A DNA stretch of 64,000 bases from Ignavibacteriota bacterium. Lineage in GTDB: Bacteria > Bacteroidota > Ignavibacteria > SZUA-365. The stretch spans positions 1 through 64,000 of the forward strand of contig JACRFB010000016.1 in assembly GCA_016218045.1 (NCBI GenBank), in the 5' to 3' direction. Position numbers and translations under genes: made by a program. Positions 16,539-25,869 of this stretch are shown one piece after another; positions within the stretch are counted from its first letter, which is position 1; every line of letters begins with the position of its first letter. The notes beneath the pieces were generated by a model. It was not told the origin of the DNA, did no database searches, and saw nothing but the letters and a program-made list of their open reading frames with translations.

Positions 16539-17888
16539 CTATGTATCAGACAACGGCGGGGCCGATTTGGTTTCATGCCCCGACTGCGACCTCCTGTACC
16601 GGTACACGGGATACGAGGCCAGAAGGATGCAGAGCCCGATGCCGGATTTGACGGGCTGGCCGATGAACAGGTATATCACGAACCAGATCGATACGAGGAT
16701 AAAGGCGGCCGGAGTCACCGGATATCCCGGCACGGAATAGCGCCGCTCGGCATCCCGATGCGATTTCCGGAACACAAACACGGCGCCCGCCGCCGCGGCG
16801 TAAAAAATCCAATCGACAAAGGCGACGTAGGAGATGAGATCCTCGAATGAGCCCGAAAAAATGAGCACGGCCACGACGGCGCATTGCACGAGCAGTGCCA
16901 CCGCCGGCGTGCCATATTTTGGATGAAGCTGTCCGATTTTGGAGAAGAACAATCCGTCGCGGCTCATCGCGTAATAGATGCGCGGCGCGGCGAGTGTGTA
17001 CACGCTGGCCGTGCCGAGCGTGGATGCGGCGATCAACACGGCGATAAAGGCGCCTCCGGCGGGTCCCGCAAGCAGTTCGGCAACGCTCGATGCCACGCGC
17101 GCCTCCCGCGCGACACCCGCGGGTCCGAGCACGGAGAGGTACGCCAGGTTCGCGCCGAGGTACAGGATGATGATCACCGTGATGCCGATAAGTATTGACA
17201 GCGGGATGGCGCGTGAGGGCGAGCGGACCTCGGATGCGGGAAACGTGGCGTATTGCCAGCCGCCGTAGGACCATAAGATGCCGACCATCGCGACGGCGAA
17301 CGCCGATAACATGTTGCCCGACGGCAGCGCAAGCGCCTCCACGCTTGGGGCCGCCGTAGGGGTGAGAACCATCGCTCCGACGATAAGCACCGCGATGCCG
17401 ATGATTTTTGCGAGCGAAAATATGTTCGAAATCAGACTGCCCTGACGGATACCAAAAATGTTGGCCGCAGTCAGGAACAAAAACAGTCCGAGAGACGTAC
17501 ATTTTTGGACGATCGCCGACATAGGGAAGAAGTAGGCGATATACGAGACACAGGCGGTACAAAGCGCCGCAAGCGATCCGGAATTCATCACAAGAAGCAT
17601 GCACCACCCGTATGCAAAACCCGCATAAGGCGAATAGGCCTCCGTGAGATAGGCATAGATGCCGCCCACACGCGGGAGTACATGCGCGAGTTCGGCAAAT
17701 GTAAATGCGCCTGCGACGGCCATCAGTCCGCCGAATATCCAGATGCCGATCACCAGGGACGGATCGCCGAGTGTGCGCATGATCATGGAAGGAGTGAGGA
17801 AAATCCCCGATCCGATGACCGCACCCACGACGATCATCGTCAAGTCGAAAATCCCCAGTCTGCGTCGAAACGTCTCTGTGGCAGGCAT
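16539..17888 (-). CDS. APC superfamily amino acid permease
   Basis: The 449-aa protein has about twelve membrane helices. Its first helix carries the APC-family motif VVGAVIGSGIFLTPS, and the next conserved region reads FAELAHVLPRVGGIYAYL. It should be a secondary amino-acid or polyamine transporter of the LAT/APA type in the inner membrane; the substrate cannot be told. The frame opens at 17945, but the ATG at 17888 starts the conserved protein. It is divergent from recG. Confidence 0.88.
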   Translation of the reverse strand: MPATETFRRRLGIFDLTMIVVGAVIGSGIFLTPSMIMRTLGDPSLVIGIWIFGGLMAVAGAFTFAELAHVLPRVGGIYAYLTEAYSPYAGFAYGWCMLLVMNSGSLAALCTACVSYIAYFFPMSAIVQKCTSLGLFLFLTAANIFGIRQGSLISNIFSLAKIIGIAVLIVGAMVLTPTAAPSVEALALPSGNMLSAFAVAMVGILWSYGGWQYATFPASEVRSPSRAIPLSILIGITVIIILYLGANLAYLSVLGPAGVAREARVASSVAELLAGPAGGAFIAVLIAASTLGTASVYTLAAPRIYYAMSRDGLFFSKIGQLHPKYGTPAVALLVQCAVVAVLIFSGSFEDLISYVAFVDWIFYAAAAGAVFVFRKSHRDAERRYSVPGYPVTPAAFILVSIWFVIYLFIGQPVKSGIGLCILLASYPVYRYRRSQSGHETKSAPPLSDT

Positions 17889-17948
17889 CGCGCAGAATAG
17901 TGAATCCGCACGATTCCGCCAAGATCCCTGCATCACACCTCCCAATCC

Positions 17949-17976
17949 ACGTATTCCCCGTTCCCCGTTCCCCGTT
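17949..17976. repeat. Short tandem CCCCGTT repeat between the permease gene and recG
   Basis: Three tandem CCCCGTT units precede recG. On the minus strand they give GGGG runs spaced by AAC, and with a nearby GGG they make a potential G-quadruplex. This resembles the larger G-rich repeat at 9909-9998. Confidence 0.75.
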
Positions 17977-18006
17977 GCACCGACCCGTGATCATGGTTAC
18001 TTTTTG
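17975..18006 (+). promoter_or_regulatory. Possible recG promoter (weak match)
   Basis: TTG at 17975-17977 is followed after 20 nt by TACTTTTTG, one base longer than the Bacteroidetes -7 element TAnnTTTG. It lies only about 10 nt from the recG start, so a transcript would have almost no leader. Confidence 0.3.
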
Positions 18007-18015
18007 AGGATTCGC

Positions 18016-20193
18016 ATGAAGACACAGCAGGCGCCCGACGCCATACTCGCCCGTTTCCGAGAAGTCACACAACTGCCCGGCGTCGGAAAATACCGCACCG
18101 AGGTGCTGCATGGCATCGGGATACACACGGTGGAGGATCTGCTCTACTACTTCCCGCGGCGTTACCTGGACCGAAGCACCATCGTGCCGATGACCAGGCT
18201 GGACGAGCACATCGACAAAACGGTGACGGTGATCGGGCGCGTCACGGGTATCGTAACTCTGGGCCGCGGCCGCAAGCGCCTGGTCGTGACGCTGCGCGAT
18301 TTGGTCGGATCCATGGACCTCGTGTTTTTCCAGGGACTGCAGTATTGGCAGAAGGCGTTCACGCAGGATGAAACACTCGCCGTCTCGGGTGTGGTGGCGA
18401 TGTACGGCAGGCGACCGAACATGGTACACCCGTCCATCGACCGCCTGCAGGACGAGGAGACGCTCGAGTTCATCAACACGGGCGGTATCGTGCCGGTGTA
18501 CCCCTCCGGCGCGGAACTTGAACGTGTCGGTCTCAACCGCCACCATGGTTTCCGCCGCCTCATGCACACGGCTTTGCAGCACGGACTCGAGGGTATCGTC
18601 GATCCGTTCGCCTCGGATGACGGCGCTGCGCTGCGCGCGCGGCAATCACTTGTTCCTCTGCGTGACGCGGTGTTGCACATACATCGCCCCCCCTCGCTCG
18701 AACAGCTCGAGCAGGCGCGGCGGCGACTGGTCTTCGACGAGTTTTTTGCGCTGCTGCTCGGCATTGCTCTGCAGCGCCGCGCGCGCGCAGCGACGGAGCG
18801 CGGCATCAGCTTCCGCAGCGAAAGTCCCTCCGCACGCGCGCTCGTCTCGTCGCTTCCGTTCGACCTCACCGCGTCACAGCGCAGGGTGCTGCGCGAGATC
18901 GCGGCCGACATGGCGCGGCCCGAACCGATGAATCGTCTGTTGCAGGGGGACGTGGGATCGGGCAAAACCGTCGTGGCGCTGCTATCCATGCTTGTCGCGG
19001 TCGACAACGGGTATCAGTGCGCGCTGATGGTGCCCACGGAAGTGCTCGCCGAACAGCATTTCCGCACGATCCGCGCGCTGCTCGGGAACACGCCCGTGCC
19101 CGTGTGCTTGCGGGTCGGACAGCAGGCGGCGGCCGCACGCGCGAGCATCGATGCCGCGATCGCGTCGGGCGAGGCGGCCATAGTCGTGGGCACGCACGCA
19201 TTGATCGAAGACGCCGTCTCCTTCAACCGGCTCGGACTTGCGGTCATCGATGAACAGCATCGTTTCGGGGTTATGCAACGCGCGGCGCTCAGGCATAAAG
19301 GTCTTATGCCCGACGTGCTCGTCATGTCGGCCACGCCTATTCCGCGCACGCTTACGATGACGTTGTACGGCGAACTCGACGTCTCGGTGATCGACGAACT
19401 GCCCGCCGGCAGGAAGAACATCCAGACCGCGATACGTTTCGAGGAGGATCGTGCGAAGGTGCATGAATTCATACGCGCCGAGGCAACACGGGGACGGCAG
19501 GCCTATATCGTGTTTCCGCTCGTCACCGAATCCGAAAAGATCGACCTCAAGGCGGCCAGCACCGAGCACGCGCGGCTGTCGTCGGAGGTGTTCAGGGAAT
19601 TTTCGGTCGAGCTGCTGCACGGGCAGATGCAGGCCCGCGAGAAGGAGGCGGTGATGAACCGCTTTAAAAGCGGGCGGACGCAGATACTTGTTTCTACAAC
19701 CGTCATCGAAGTCGGTGTCGATGTGCCCAACGCGACGGTCATGCTCATCGAACACGCGGAGCGTTTCGGACTCGCGCAGTTGCATCAGCTCCGCGGCCGC
19801 ATCGGACGCGGGACGGAGCAGGGCTACTGCATACTCATGACCGATCGCGCCATGTTGTACGGCTCCGCTCCCAACGACGAGGAGCGCGCCGCGCGAAGCA
19901 ATGCGCGCCGCCGCCTTGAAACGTTGCGCGACACACTCGACGGATTCCGCATCGCGGAGGAAGATTTTGCGATCCGTGGTCCGGGAGATCTGTGGGGAAC
20001 GGCACAGAGCGGCTTTCCGCCGCTGCGTATCGCCGACCTGCTGCGCGACGGCGACCTTCTGCGCGCTGCACGCGACGAGGCCTTCGCGCTGGTCGCGCGT
20101 GATCCCCACCTGCGCGACCCCGCGCACGCCCTGCTGCGCGACATGTACGGGGCGCGTCTGCGCCTCGCGGCTGATGCGTCGGAGACGGCATGA
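18016..20193 (+). CDS. recG: ATP-dependent DNA helicase RecG
   Basis: RecG remodels stalled replication forks and branch-migrates Holliday junctions. The 725-aa protein has the N-terminal wedge/OB region (KTVTVIGRVTGI), Walker A GDVGSGKTVVALL, the helicase box DEQHRFG, motif III MSATPIPRTL and the motif VI region QLRGRIGRG. Length is normal for the family. The frame is open from 17659, but the ATG at 18016 gives the standard N-terminus. The stop overlaps the start of the next gene (ATGA), indicating coupling with the methyltransferase. Confidence 0.95.
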   Translation: MKTQQAPDAILARFREVTQLPGVGKYRTEVLHGIGIHTVEDLLYYFPRRYLDRSTIVPMTRLDEHIDKTVTVIGRVTGIVTLGRGRKRLVVTLRDLVGSMDLVFFQGLQYWQKAFTQDETLAVSGVVAMYGRRPNMVHPSIDRLQDEETLEFINTGGIVPVYPSGAELERVGLNRHHGFRRLMHTALQHGLEGIVDPFASDDGAALRARQSLVPLRDAVLHIHRPPSLEQLEQARRRLVFDEFFALLLGIALQRRARAATERGISFRSESPSARALVSSLPFDLTASQRRVLREIAADMARPEPMNRLLQGDVGSGKTVVALLSMLVAVDNGYQCALMVPTEVLAEQHFRTIRALLGNTPVPVCLRVGQQAAAARASIDAAIASGEAAIVVGTHALIEDAVSFNRLGLAVIDEQHRFGVMQRAALRHKGLMPDVLVMSATPIPRTLTMTLYGELDVSVIDELPAGRKNIQTAIRFEEDRAKVHEFIRAEATRGRQAYIVFPLVTESEKIDLKAASTEHARLSSEVFREFSVELLHGQMQAREKEAVMNRFKSGRTQILVSTTVIEVGVDVPNATVMLIEHAERFGLAQLHQLRGRIGRGTEQGYCILMTDRAMLYGSAPNDEERAARSNARRRLETLRDTLDGFRIAEEDFAIRGPGDLWGTAQSGFPPLRIADLLRDGDLLRAARDEAFALVARDPHLRDPAHALLRDMYGARLRLAADASETA

Positions 20194-21026
20194 GCATGGA
20201 ACGGGAAGAACAAAAGCAGCGCGTGCGCGCGCACTGGGAGCTGGAAACCTGCGGCACGCGCTATGGCACGGCGTCGGACCGCGCGGAGTACTACCGGCAG
20301 ATTCGCGGGACGCGCGCGTCTCTCGAGCCGTGGATCCTGCCATTTCAGGATGCGGGCCGCTGGTCCGGCCGGCGTGTGCTTGAAATAGGTGTCGGTGCGG
20401 GGAGTGATTTCCTCGCCTGGCTCCGTGCCGGAGCAATTGCCACGGGTGTCGATCTCACCGACACCGCGATATCACGCACGCGCGAGCACATCGAAGCCGC
20501 CGGCATGGATCCCGCCGCCTGCACGCTTCGCAGCGCCGACGCCGAACGTCTGCCCTTTGCAGATGCGTCCTTCGATCTCGTCTACTCGTACGGCGTCCTG
20601 CATCACACGCCCGATCCGCCCGCCGCGTTTCGTGAAGCCCGCCGTGTGCTCGCGCCCGACGGCGAACTGCGGGTGATGTTGTACCACCGGCCGAGCTGGA
20701 CGGCGTGGATGCTGTGGGCCGTGCACTGCCTCGCGCGTCTGCGGCCGTTTACGACGCCGCGCCGCGCGGTGTATGAACACCTCGAGAGTCCGGGCACCAT
20801 GTCGTACTCGGTGCGCGAGGCGCGTGCGCTGCTCCTCGATGCGGGGTTCCGCGACGTGCGCGCCACGCTGCATTTGGGACCCGGAGATCTTTTGTTGATA
20901 GAACCGAGCGATCGCTATCGGTCGCGCGTGTTCCGCCTGTTGCGCGCGTTGTATCCGCGCCCGCTTGTACGCGCGCTCGGCGCGCGCTTCGGACTTATCA
21001 TGCTCCTCGAGGCAAAACCGGCGTGA
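20190..21026 (+). CDS. SAM-dependent methyltransferase (class I)
   Basis: The 278-aa protein has the Rossmann motif I VLEIGVGAGSDFLAW, an acidic end of strand 2 (GVDLTD), motif II/III LPFADASFDLVYSYGVLHH and the family core PDGELRVMLYH. This is a Methyltransf_11/25-type enzyme. The C-terminal third (about 170-278) is basic and hydrophobic and could contact a lipid or membrane; the substrate is unknown. The start overlaps the recG stop; an ATG two codons downstream (20196) is an alternative. Confidence 0.82.
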   Translation: MSMEREEQKQRVRAHWELETCGTRYGTASDRAEYYRQIRGTRASLEPWILPFQDAGRWSGRRVLEIGVGAGSDFLAWLRAGAIATGVDLTDTAISRTREHIEAAGMDPAACTLRSADAERLPFADASFDLVYSYGVLHHTPDPPAAFREARRVLAPDGELRVMLYHRPSWTAWMLWAVHCLARLRPFTTPRRAVYEHLESPGTMSYSVREARALLLDAGFRDVRATLHLGPGDLLLIEPSDRYRSRVFRLLRALYPRPLVRALGARFGLIMLLEAKPA

Positions 21027-21083
21027 TCGCACTCCGGCGCGCCCGGCCTGTGTTCTCACGTCCGCTTTCCGTATTCTCGCATC

Positions 21084-21803
21084 ATGCTGATCATCGGACG
21101 CAATCCCATCATTGAAGCTGTGCGCTCGGGCGGGCGTGTGGCGAAGATCTATTTCCGCTTCGGCACGCATGGCGAATCGGTGCGCGAAATCCAGGCGCTC
21201 GCGCGTGAACGCCGCATACCCGTCACGACGCTGCCCAAGGACAAATTCGACCGCCTCGGCGACGTGCGCCATGCGCAGGGTATCGCGGCGCTCATCGAGG
21301 ATGTCCGCACACTCGAACTCGACGAACTGCTCGGCATCGAGGTGGAACAGGACGCGCCCTTTTTTCTCGCACTCGACGGCATCAAGGATCCGCACAATCT
21401 CGGCGCCATCATGCGCACAGCCGTCTGTGCGGGTGTGCACGGCCTGGTGCTTCCGAAACACGAGGCCGCCATGATCTCTGAAACCGTCGTGAAGGGCTCC
21501 GCCGGCGCCACCTCGTATCTGCCGGTCTCCCGCGTCGTGAATCTGCAGCAGGCGCTGGAGGCGATGAAGGAACGCGGGATCTGGATTGTCGGACTCGACA
21601 GCAACGGCGGCACCGATCTGTTCGGCACCGACGGCGCGCGTCCGCTCTGTATCGTCATCGGCAGCGAAAAGGGCATACGCCCGGTGGTGCGCGCCGTCTG
21701 CGACGACATGGTGCGCATCCCGATGTGGGGTCGTGTCGATTCACTCAATGCCTCGGTCGCGGCCGCTCTCATGCTCTACGAAGTGCGCCGCTCGCGCATC
21801 TGA
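21084..21803 (+). CDS. rlmB: 23S rRNA 2'-O-methyltransferase RlmB (TrmH/SpoU family)
   Basis: The 239-aa protein has an N-terminal SpoU-substrate-binding domain (GRNPIIEAVRSG, AQGIAALI) and a C-terminal SPOUT knot with the three motifs DGIKDPHNLGAIMRTA, VIGSEKGIRP and IPMWGRVDSLNASVAAAL. RlmB methylates G2251 of 23S rRNA in E. coli. The two-domain layout and the motifs fit RlmB better than the shorter TrmH paralogue that follows 6 nt downstream. Confidence 0.9.
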   Translation: MLIIGRNPIIEAVRSGGRVAKIYFRFGTHGESVREIQALARERRIPVTTLPKDKFDRLGDVRHAQGIAALIEDVRTLELDELLGIEVEQDAPFFLALDGIKDPHNLGAIMRTAVCAGVHGLVLPKHEAAMISETVVKGSAGATSYLPVSRVVNLQQALEAMKERGIWIVGLDSNGGTDLFGTDGARPLCIVIGSEKGIRPVVRAVCDDMVRIPMWGRVDSLNASVAAALMLYEVRRSRI

Positions 21804-21809
21804 TCCGAC

Positions 21810-22346
21810 GTGGCCCTGCGCAAACTGCTCCACGACGAGATCCCGCGAGTGCCGGTGTCAGGCATCGCCACGGCGCCGCGACATCCGATCACCCTGGTCG
21901 TCGACAACGTCCGCTCGCTGTACAATGTCGGTTCGATTTTCCGCAGTTGTGACGCGGCCGGTGTCGCGAAACTTGTTCTCTGCGGATTCACGCCGCACCC
22001 GCCGCGGAAGGAGATCGAGAAGACGGCCCTTGGTGCCACCGCGAGTGTGTCGTGGGAATATGCGCCCGATATCGGAGACGCGCTCGCGCGGCTCAAGGCC
22101 GAGGGCAATACCATCGCGGCGCTCGAACACACGAACGCGAGCCGCTCGTGTTTCGACCTGACCCCCGCGTTGTTTCCGCTCGTTGTTGTGGTGGGCAATG
22201 AGGTATCGGGATTGGGCGAGCGCGCGCTTGAATACTGCGACCTTGCCTACGAGATCCCGATGTTCGGCGTCAAACAGTCACTCAACGTGTCTGTTGCCAC
22301 GGGCATCATGCTCTTCGAGTGTGTCCGCGCTCTCACACGCGCATAG
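21810..22346 (+). CDS. TrmH-family RNA 2'-O-methyltransferase
   Basis: The 178-aa single-domain SPOUT enzyme carries NVRSLYNVGSIFRSCDAAG, VVVVGNEVSGLGE and IPMFGVKQSLNVSVATGI, the three knot motifs of 2'-O-ribose methyltransferases. It lacks the N-terminal substrate domain of RlmB, so it probably acts on tRNA (TrmH/TrmL-like), but the target is not readable. It starts at a GTG 6 nt after the rlmB stop, so the two paralogues form one transcript. Confidence 0.82.
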   Translation: MALRKLLHDEIPRVPVSGIATAPRHPITLVVDNVRSLYNVGSIFRSCDAAGVAKLVLCGFTPHPPRKEIEKTALGATASVSWEYAPDIGDALARLKAEGNTIAALEHTNASRSCFDLTPALFPLVVVVGNEVSGLGERALEYCDLAYEIPMFGVKQSLNVSVATGIMLFECVRALTRA

Positions 22347-22370
22347 GCGCGGAGCGGCGATGACAGGCTG

Positions 22371-23702
22371 CTACTCGATGGCGGGATATGCCGCGCGCGC
22401 GGGTTTGTCGTCGCGCAGCATGAATCCTTCCAGATTGTAGGTCTCCTCTTTTCCCGTCACGAATTTTTCCGGGAAATATGTGCCCTCGACGCCGCCGATG
22501 GTGTGTATCGTTTCAGCTTCCCCGTCGACAAAACGGATGATGATAAGGTCACCGCTCTCCCGCCGCACCCCGTTCAGCGCGTTTCCGTCGAACAGGTAGT
22601 ACAAGCTCACCGCGGTCTCTTCCACACGTATCGAATCGGGATTCTCTTCCACGAACGTGAGGTGGATGTTTTTTCCCTTGGTCTGATCGAATCGTCCCTC
22701 GGGCCACACGCTCGCCGTGTCGCTGGGCTTGCTTTGAGACAGACTGAATGCGTTTCGGATCACACTCATGCGGCGCAGTGTGCCGTCGGCCAGGAACAGC
22801 GCGATGGAATCGCCCGTGATCTGGCTTTGCTCGTACCAGGCGATCGGGGCGTAACGCAGCACAAGCATGCTGTCGCTGCGGCGGTATTCCGTTTCGCCGC
22901 AGCGGGCGGCGAGATCTCCGCGCAGCATCGCGACATCACCCGTGGCGGTGAAGCGGTTGACGGAATCGCGCCGCGCTTCCATGCGCCGCGCGGTGATGTG
23001 TGTCGTGTCGAGGCGTATAGAGTCGGGGTGCATCGTCACGGAATCGCGCCGCACCACCGTCGTGTCTATCTGCCATAACGATGGCGACGCAGTGAACACG
23101 GTGAATTTCCTGTCGATGTAATGGACCACGCTGTCGCCCGTCACCAGGACGTTTTCACCCTTGAATCGCACGCGGACCTCGCCTGTCGCGACCGCCTTGG
23201 CGCTGTCGCGCTCGTACACGAGGCTGGATGAGCGGATAAAGGCGTCGGGCTCGTCGACGGTTACGCGCGACGAGAATCGCGCGCGTTTTGGCCGCGACTC
23301 GTAACGGCCGGACTCCGCCGTAAGTGTGGTGTGCCCGTCGTGCAGAAAAATTCCGCTCGACGACCACGCCACGCGCTCGTTTCCGTTGTACATGCCGCGT
23401 CTCGTCTTTACAACGAGTGTATCCTGCGTGATGACGACGTCGCCGATCAGTTCCACTTCGTTGGCGTCGAGGTTCTGCAGCGCGCGCTGGCAACTGATGC
23501 GCACATTATCCTGCCGTATGCGCACACCCCCGATCAGCTCCCTGTAATCAACACCGTCGATGGAGCTGCCGACGAGACTGTCGGCATGCTCCACATGCAC
23601 CAGGTTGCGGTCCTGCGCGTTTCCGCGATGGTTGGGCGTGACGAAACAAATAGCGACGACAGCAAGGATCACGTGATGAACGATACAGACGCTGGTCATC
23701 GC
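22371..23702 (-). CDS. OstA-like (LptA-domain) periplasmic protein
   Basis: The 443-aa protein has a signal peptide (about 1-30) followed by LptA/OstA-type beta-jellyroll repeats: ELIGGVRIRQDNVRISC, VELIGDVVITQDTLVV, TATGDVAMLRGDLAAR. Such proteins form the periplasmic bridge that carries lipopolysaccharide to the outer membrane. This length and repeat pattern match the 'OstA-like protein' of Bacteroidota rather than full LptD, because there is no barrel. The frame reaches 23906; the ATG at 23702 is chosen because the signal peptide begins there. It converges with the TrmH gene. Confidence 0.78.
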   Translation of the reverse strand, partial: AMTSVCIVHHVILAVVAICFVTPNHRGNAQDRNLVHVEHADSLVGSSIDGVDYRELIGGVRIRQDNVRISCQRALQNLDANEVELIGDVVITQDTLVVKTRRGMYNGNERVAWSSSGIFLHDGHTTLTAESGRYESRPKRARFSSRVTVDEPDAFIRSSSLVYERDSAKAVATGEVRVRFKGENVLVTGDSVVHYIDRKFTVFTASPSLWQIDTTVVRRDSVTMHPDSIRLDTTHITARRMEARRDSVNRFTATGDVAMLRGDLAARCGETEYRRSDSMLVLRYAPIAWYEQSQITGDSIALFLADGTLRRMSVIRNAFSLSQSKPSDTASVWPEGRFDQTKGKNIHLTFVEENPDSIRVEETAVSLYYLFDGNALNGVRRESGDLIIIRFVDGEAETIHTIGGVEGTYFPEKFVTGKEETYNLEGFMLRDDKPARAAYPAIE

Positions 23703-23941
23703 GGACCGCGCAGCGCACCCCTGCCTCGTTCGCCGCTTCGGGATCCGGCACGCGGATCCTGACGGATGTATGGCTTCTCGCACACTCATGGAACCATGAA
23801 CATACAAAACCGCGGGCGAAGCAGGAACACGACGAGAATACACCACATGCGCGCAGTTGCTTTTCGTGCTCCCGCTTTCTAGGTTGCCGCCATAATTTGT
23901 TCCCACCCCTCTGCAGGGATGCCGCGTACAGCGCGACCATT

Positions 23942-24643
23942 ATGCGTCTGGCGATTATTTCCGATATCCATTCCAACCTCGAGGCGCTCTCGGCGGTTCT
24001 CGAGGATATTGACCGGCACAGCGCCGACAGAATCATCTGTCTTGGCGATGTGGTGGGCTATGGTGCCGATCCATCGGCCTGTATGGCGTTGCTGCGCGGG
24101 CGCGGTGTGGATATCATCATGGGGAATCACGACGAGGCGGCATTCTCACCGGAGAAGCGGCGCTACTTCTCCGAAAACGCGGCGTTCGCAATCCGATGGA
24201 CAGCGAAACAACTCGGCGAAAGGGAACTCGACGAGCTGAGGAGTCTGCCGTACCGCATCAGCTTCGACGGCATGTTGTTCGTCCATTCCACTCCACGCTC
24301 GCCTGAGAGATGGGACTATCTTTTCAGCGGTCTCGAGGCGCGCTCGCAGTCCGCGGCGTTTCGCGAACGGCTCTGCTTTGTCGGTCATTCACATCAGCCC
24401 GCGATATTTTCTCTGGAACCGGCCGTGCAGGAGTACTCCGCCACCGGACGTTTCATCATTAATCCCGGCTCCGTCGGCCAACCGCGCGACGGCGACTGGC
24501 GGGCCAGTTACGGTCTGCTCGACACCGTCGCCGCAACCTACGACAACCATCGCGTGGACTACGATGTGGCCGTTGCAGCGCGAAAAATAGTGGCAGCGGG
24601 TCTGCCGCGCCGGCTGGCGGAACGGCTGCTGGACGGACGCTGA
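23942..24643 (+). CDS. Metallophosphoesterase (YfcE/MJ0936-like)
   Basis: The 233-aa protein has every metal-binding motif of calcineurin-type phosphoesterases: ISDIHSN at the start, CLGDVVGYGADP, MGNHDEA and VGHSHQP, and the conserved INPGSVGQPRDGD. It should hydrolyse a phosphodiester or nucleotide in the cytoplasm; members of this group include diadenosine tetraphosphatases and cyclic phosphodiesterases. The ATG at 23942 lies 6 codons before the first motif. It is divergent from the OstA-like gene. Confidence 0.88.
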   Translation: MRLAIISDIHSNLEALSAVLEDIDRHSADRIICLGDVVGYGADPSACMALLRGRGVDIIMGNHDEAAFSPEKRRYFSENAAFAIRWTAKQLGERELDELRSLPYRISFDGMLFVHSTPRSPERWDYLFSGLEARSQSAAFRERLCFVGHSHQPAIFSLEPAVQEYSATGRFIINPGSVGQPRDGDWRASYGLLDTVAATYDNHRVDYDVAVAARKIVAAGLPRRLAERLLDGR

Positions 24644-24707
24644 GAACTGCCCCCACATCGGAGCAGCGGGACGCATCGTGCCCGGCGTGATCATTTTTGT
24701 GCCGGTA

Positions 24708-24739
24708 TTTGATTGTCATTTCCGAAAAACCTATCTTTG
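24708..24739 (+). promoter_or_regulatory. Bacteroidetes-type promoter for tRNA-Gln and prs
   Basis: TTTG at 24708-24711 and TATCTTTG at 24732-24739 are separated by 20 nt, close to the TTTG-N19-TAnnTTTG consensus. The mature tRNA starts 40 nt after the -7 element. Confidence 0.65.
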
Positions 24740-24778
24740 TGGTTCGTGCTGAATCGGCGCGGAATTGCGCCGTCCGTT

Positions 24779-24850
24779 TGGGGCGTAGCCAAGCGGTAAG
24801 GCATCGGCCTTTGGAGCCGACACGCGGAGGTTCGAATCCTCCCGCCCCAG
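24779..24850 (+). tRNA. tRNA-Gln (anticodon TTG)
   Basis: A 72-nt cloverleaf can be drawn: acceptor TGGGGCG/CGCCCCA with discriminator G, D-arm TAGCCAAGCGGTAAGGC, anticodon stem TCGGC/GCCGA with loop CTTTGGA (anticodon TTG), and T-arm GGAGG-TTCGAAT-CCTCC. The U1-A72 first pair is the known identity feature of bacterial tRNA-Gln. CCA is not encoded. prs begins 18 nt downstream, so they are probably co-transcribed. Confidence 0.96.
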
Positions 24851-24868
24851 CGACGATGTACCAGAGCC

Positions 24869-25843
24869 ATGAACGACTTCGAACATCATACAGACTTGGT
24901 GGTTTTCTCCGGACGCGCAAATCCGGTGCTGGCCCAGCAGATTGCTGACGTCATCGGACAGCCGCTTGGCCGTTGCGAGATAAAAACTTTCTCGGACGGT
25001 GAGCTGTGGGTGAAATTCGGGGAGAATATCCGCGGCAAGGATGTCTTCATCATCCAGAGCACCTTCACGCCGGCGGAAAACCTGATGGAGTTGCTCATCA
25101 TGCTCGACGCGGCGAAACGTTCGTCCGCCCGGCGCATCACCGCGGTCATTCCCTACTTCGGCTACGCCCGGCAGGATCGCAAGGATCAGCCCCGTGTCGC
25201 CATTACCGCAAAACTCGTGGTGAACCTGCTGCAGAGCACGGGGGTCGACCGCATCATCTCGATGGATCTGCACGCACCGCAGATCCAGGGATTCTTTGAT
25301 ATTCCGCTCGACCACTTGTATTCGTCGGCGGTCTATATCCCGCATTTCAAGAATCAGGCAATCCCGAATCTCGCCGTTGTCTCGCCCGATGTGGGCGGCA
25401 TCAAGATGGCGCGCGCGTACGCCAAGCGGCTCGGTGCCGATCTCGTGGTGCTCGACAAGAGGCGCGACCAGCACAATATGTCGGAAGTGCTGAACATCAT
25501 CGGCAGCGTCGAAGGGAAAAACGTGCTGATCGTGGACGATATCATCGACACAGGCGGCACCTTCTCGAACGCGGTGACCGCGCTCCGGAAGGAAGGGGCG
25601 CTCGACGTGTTCGGTGCCTGCACACACGCCGTGCTGTCGGGTCCCGCGGTCAAACGGCTTGTCGATTCGGGCATCAAAAAATTATATGTGACGGACACCA
25701 TCCCGCTGCGCGACACCGCGTCCGAAACGGGTATCGTCGAGGTGCTGACCGTGGCCGACCTCTTCGCCGAGGCGATCAAGCGCACGCATCTGCACCAGTC
25801 GATCAGTTCGCTCTTCGATGTTGACAAAGACAAAATCATGTAG
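24869..25843 (+). CDS. prs: Ribose-phosphate pyrophosphokinase (PRPP synthetase)
   Basis: Prs makes 5-phosphoribosyl-1-diphosphate from ribose-5-phosphate and ATP for nucleotide, NAD and histidine synthesis. The 324-aa protein has the ATP-binding flexible loop IPYFGYARQDRKDQPR, the DLHAPQIQGFFDIPLDHL segment, and the PRPP-binding loop VLIVDDIIDTGGTFSNA. Length is standard. It opens the common prs-rplY-pth gene order and lies just after tRNA-Gln. Confidence 0.96.
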   Translation: MNDFEHHTDLVVFSGRANPVLAQQIADVIGQPLGRCEIKTFSDGELWVKFGENIRGKDVFIIQSTFTPAENLMELLIMLDAAKRSSARRITAVIPYFGYARQDRKDQPRVAITAKLVVNLLQSTGVDRIISMDLHAPQIQGFFDIPLDHLYSSAVYIPHFKNQAIPNLAVVSPDVGGIKMARAYAKRLGADLVVLDKRRDQHNMSEVLNIIGSVEGKNVLIVDDIIDTGGTFSNAVTALRKEGALDVFGACTHAVLSGPAVKRLVDSGIKKLYVTDTIPLRDTASETGIVEVLTVADLFAEAIKRTHLHQSISSLFDVDKDKIM

Positions 25844-25869
25844 TTTTCATAGGAACCAGGAGAAGTATC

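Noticed and set aside
16573-18645. Minus-strand 690-codon open frame
   Set aside because: It overlaps both the permease and recG genes; the translation is Arg/His/Cys-rich and has no signal or family motif, whereas both overlapped genes are certain.
18982-20436. Minus-strand 484-codon open frame
   Set aside because: Antisense to recG and the methyltransferase; high-GC shadow frame with no motif.
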